In this document: piece by piece, positions 61,814 through 62,225 of the stretch | How positions within the stretch are numbered: position 1 is the first letter of the stretch | Layout of the letters: each line of letters opens with the position of its first letter | Source: an uncultured Prevotellaceae bacterium | GTDB taxonomy: Bacteria; Bacteroidota; Bacteroidia; Bacteroidales; Bacteroidaceae | Direction: 5' to 3' | Assembly (NCBI GenBank): GCA_900314715.1 | Contig: OMWI01000021.1 | Coordinates: 1-62,225 of the forward strand | DNA: 62,225 bases | Position numbers and translations under genes: made by a program | Notes under the pieces: generated by a model | Told to the model about the DNA's origin: nothing | Seen by the model: the letters and a program-made list of their open reading frames with translations, nothing else | Databases searched by the model: none

Positions 61814-62225
61814 CAAACAGATTATCCAGTCGGCCCGTCGTCAGCGCCAGATTGTTGATAGTCAAATAAACATAGAACCATGGCAACCTCGCCATCGAAG
61901 AAACCGTGGTATAGTTGCTGCCATAGCCGTTGCTGCCAGTATCATTAGTTTCATTGCCGGTTATGGCGTTTGCGCCAAGATGTCCCAGCACGACGCTCTG
62001 CCATTGGCACAAAATATCCAGGTGCAACACGACACCATCCTACAAACAACGACTATTCGCGACACCGTCTATTTGACGCGTATAGTCACTAAGTATGCAA
62101 AACCTACAACAATTCGGTCGGTTCTTGCGCACAATCATGAACAACCAGGCAGTTCAGATAAGCAAGACCCTCCAACACAATTACACTCTACGGAATCATC
62201 AAACGCACAAATGGCTTGTTCTATG
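61800..62225 (+). CDS. Probable anti-sigma factor, partial
   Basis: The frame opens at ATG 61800 and runs off the window after 142 codons. A basic N-terminus (QSARRQRQ, about residues 10-17), one hydrophobic helix (about 39-58, VAAIAVAASIISFIAGYG) and a periplasmic Thr/Ser/His-rich remainder are visible. Overlap with the ECF gene and this topology fit an anti-sigma factor, but no zinc-binding anti-sigma motif was seen. Confidence 0.55.
   Translation, partial: MKITNKQIIQSARRQRQIVDSQINIEPWQPRHRRNRGIVAAIAVAASIISFIAGYGVCAKMSQHDALPLAQNIQVQHDTILQTTTIRDTVYLTRIVTKYAKPTTIRSVLAHNHEQPGSSDKQDPPTQLHSTESSNAQMACSM

Overview
The window looks like a chromosomal segment from a Prevotella-like member of the Bacteroidales. 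Four things point there. Many genes are preceded by the Bacteroidetes promoter (-33 TTTG, about 20 bp, -7 TAnnTTTG) rather than by Shine-Dalgarno sites. The tmRNA encodes the tag GERNYALAA. Secreted enzymes end in short GIYI-NGKKV-type tails or a T9SS-like C-terminal domain. Typical Bacteroidales families are present (DUF3822, DUF4298, DUF4922, GH97, GH125). Carbohydrate-active genes (a broken GH43, GH3, a double SGNH/rhamnogalacturonan-acetylesterase-type protein, a pectate-lyase-like protein, GH97 plus GH125) suggest a gut or rumen organism that uses plant cell-wall and alpha-linked glycans. No susC/susD pair is visible.

Layout: 61-2333 (-) DUF4298, WYL regulator and an inactivated GH43; 2530-4674 (+) GH3; 4758-8796 (-) etfB, etfA, two tiny membrane proteins and an acyl-CoA dehydrogenase; 9136-15085 (+) double esterase, dnaG, queD, queE, cls; 15174-17008 (-) a membrane-anchored hypothetical, DUF3822 and rsmD; 17308-17703 (+) ssrA; 18456-20648 (-) rlmN, pdxA; 20798-25912 (+) a 1264-residue glycosyltransferase/DUF4922/SpoIID fusion followed by ampG; 26215-30066 (+) pectate-lyase-like protein; 30122-32083 (-) aguA, aguB; 32171-34470 (+) FetAB-like ABC exporter and a lipoprotein nuclease; 34480-36611 (-) an AT-rich pair of surface-glycan genes; 36748-38438 (+) Nif3-like and zinc-ribbon coiled-coil proteins; 38570-43071 (-) antiporter, LolD-like ATPase, CvfB-like and TerB/DnaJ proteins; 43208-46630 (-) GH125 and GH97; 46775-49608 (+) rsmA, a GAF-type methionine sulfoxide reductase, frr, rsgA; 49635-53912 (-) metallophosphoesterase, aroC, FKBP; 54055-56259 (+) subtilase; 56375-57349 (-) FemAB/GNAT-like protein; 57433-59079 (+) nitroreductase, kdsC, maf; 59809-end (+) a DUF2723-like soluble protein, an ECF sigma factor and the start of a probable anti-sigma factor.

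The most unusual content is between the genes. Six intergenic arrays share one geometry with an exact 22-bp period (tetramer, N5, tetramer, N9). Five use AAAC/GTTT; the one beside ssrA uses GTAC. Two loci carry a second architecture: AGACCTC units spaced 12-12-11-12 bp, then the mirror image, forming long hairpins (60/60 bp perfect at 17932-18155). Four further loci carry tandem repeats followed by their inverted copies, three of them at or next to gene 3' ends. One array appears to be interrupted by a 397-bp MITE-like element, and a solo end of that element lies next to another array. The modules recombine in different orders in the three largest gaps (17.7-18.4, 51.2-52.2 and 59.1-59.8 kb). 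Two short RNAs are also predicted there, one of them with a full promoter and an intrinsic terminator.

Everything here is read by eye from sequence. Family names come from recognised motifs, not from searches.
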